Source of the DNA: Nitrospira sp.
GTDB lineage: Bacteria > Nitrospirota > Nitrospiria > Nitrospirales > Nitrospiraceae
Length of the DNA: 8,100 bases
Assembly (NCBI GenBank): GCA_029858925.1
Contig: JAOUEB010000043.1
Location: 1 to 8,100, forward strand
Direction of reading: 5' to 3'
Shown here one piece after another: positions 7,407 through 8,100 of the stretch. Each line of letters opens with the position of its first letter. Position 1 is the first letter of the stretch. The notes below the pieces were generated by a model. The model saw nothing but the letters and a program-made list of their open reading frames with translations, had not been told where the DNA came from and searched no databases. The translations under genes were made by a program, and so were the position numbers.

Positions 7407-7416
7407 CACTCTCGCC
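7390..7416. repeat. Three tandem degenerate 9-bp repeats
   Basis: Three consecutive 9-mers share an AnYCTYGCC pattern: ATCCTTGCC (7390-7398), AGTCTCGCC (7399-7407) and ACTCTCGCC (7408-7416). The first two overlap the right arm of the compound stem-loop. On the minus strand they read GGCGAGAGT, GGCGAGACT, GGCAAGGAT. They look like an intergenic low-complexity repeat rather than coding sequence. Confidence 0.55.
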
Positions 7417-7527
7417 CGTCAGCATGCGGCACGCACAGCCGGACAATTGCAGCTGTTATGTGCTCAGGATTTTCCCGATGCGCTGCTACGAAATCGTCCG
7501 GGTCGCGATTATGATGTGAACAGAATT

Positions 7528-8007
7528 CTAGAGACCAAGCTCCGACAGCCCAGGGTGATCGTCGGGCCGTCGACCGATGGGCCAGAAATACCTTCGATCC
7601 TTTTCGGAGATTGCCAGGTCATTGATACTTGCGATACGCCGGCGCATGAGGCCGTTGTCGTCGAATTCCCAATTCTCGTTTCCGTATGAGCGGAACCAAT
7701 TTCCTGAGTCATCGTGCCACTCGTAGGCGAAACGCACGGCAATCCGGTTACCTTGGTAGGCCCAGAGTTCCTTGATCAGACGGTAATCCACTTCGGTCTT
7801 CCATTTGCGCCGTAGAAACCGGACAATCGCCTCATGCCCAGACAGAAACTCCGAGCGATTTCGCCACTGGCTGTCCGCGCTGTAGGCCAACGATACTCTT
7901 TCGGGGTCACGCGTATTCCACGCGTCTTCCGCCATTCGGACCTTCTGGGCAGCAGTGTCCTGAGTGAATGGTGGAATAGGGGGGCGGTTGTTAGGGTCTG
8001 ATGGCAT
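7528..8007 (-). CDS. DUF1348 family protein (NTF2-like fold), function unknown
   Basis: This 159-residue protein belongs to the DUF1348 group of the NTF2/SnoaL-like superfamily: small cone-shaped alpha+beta proteins that often bind small ligands or act as simple enzymes. No biochemical role for DUF1348 is known to me. Family signatures are RPPIPPFT near the N-terminus, [82 protein letters not shown] and the C-terminal [15 protein letters not shown]. It has no signal peptide or membrane segment, so it should be cytoplasmic. I chose the ATG at 8007, which gives the usual length and has AAGAGAG a few bases upstream; a TTG at 8046 would add 13 unlikely residues. It is convergent with mscL and not part of the amino-acid operon. 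No clear promoter is visible in the 93 bases before it. Confidence 0.92.
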   Translation of the reverse strand: MPSDPNNRPPIPPFTQDTAAQKVRMAEDAWNTRDPERVSLAYSADSQWRNRSEFLSGHEAIVRFLRRKWKTEVDYRLIKELWAYQGNRIAVRFAYEWHDDSGNWFRSYGNENWEFDDNGLMRRRIASINDLAISEKDRRYFWPIGRRPDDHPGLSELGL

Positions 8008-8044
8008 CACGCTCTCTTGCGGAAACGGTACAACCGACAATCGC

Positions 8045-8072
8045 AAAACAATGTCCTTGGGACAGGTGTTTT
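8045..8072. terminator. Symmetric A-rich/T-rich hairpin near the right edge, possible bidirectional terminator
   Basis: AAAACA (8045-8050) can pair with TGTTTT (8067-8072), and inside it TGTCC (8052-8056) pairs with GGACA (8060-8064) around a TTG loop, with small unpaired bases between the stems. The A-run on the left and T-run on the right suit intrinsic termination in either direction, for example for a gene beyond the right edge. It lies upstream of the DUF1348 gene, so it might also insulate that gene. Confidence 0.4.
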
Positions 8073-8100
8073 AAAGTCCTGCCTCTGTCTTTGCGGCATG

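Noticed and set aside
6499..7446. 315-residue minus-strand open frame spanning the end of lysC, the repeat and mscL, with a GESGETGKDG start
   Set aside because: The collagen-like start is just the 9-bp repeat translated, and the frame crosses a repeat element and runs antisense to two genes.
7447..7689. 80-residue plus-strand open frame at the end of the DUF1348 gene
   Set aside because: Mostly antisense to the conserved DUF1348 C-terminus and without recognisable features.

Overview
The window looks like chromosomal DNA from a moderately GC-rich bacterium. The closest fit I can suggest is Nitrospirota, probably the genus Nitrospira. This rests on remembered similarity of the proteins, the gene order and the intergenic repeat style, not on a search. 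No phage, plasmid, CRISPR, tRNA or rRNA signal was seen.

Layout. At the left edge is the 5' part of pdxJ (pyridoxal phosphate synthesis) on the minus strand. A 289-base divergent intergenic region follows, carrying a very good sigma70-type promoter (TTGACT, 17 bases, TAGAAT) that points right. It leads into five tightly packed plus-strand genes: alaC (PLP aminotransferase), hom (homoserine dehydrogenase with an ACT domain), thrC (threonine synthase), an ApgM-like alkaline-phosphatase-superfamily protein of the 'proposed homoserine kinase' type, and lysC (aspartate kinase with two ACT domains and a probable internal start for a beta subunit). Junctions are a 4-base overlap, two 16-base gaps, and a short gap or 4-base overlap, so this is almost certainly one operon. 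Together it covers aspartate to threonine, except for aspartate-semialdehyde dehydrogenase, which is not in the window. The ApgM-like protein sits where a homoserine kinase is needed.

Right of lysC is an imperfect inverted-repeat element of about 138 bp (REP/MITE-like). It ends directly at the ribosome binding site of mscL, the large mechanosensitive channel gene. As given, mscL is broken by two frameshifts, one in a run of nine G and one at a run of four C. Next comes a structured convergent intergenic region (compound hairpin, 9-bp tandem repeats), then a minus-strand DUF1348/NTF2-like gene. A symmetric A-rich/T-rich hairpin lies near the right edge.

Most interesting points: (1) the homoserine-kinase candidate has lost a metal-ligand Asp (Gly at residue 9, one base away from Asp) and the last His-containing metal motif; (2) the doubly frameshifted mscL with a G9 tract; (3) the dual-start lysC. 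I do not see a wholly new multi-gene system here.
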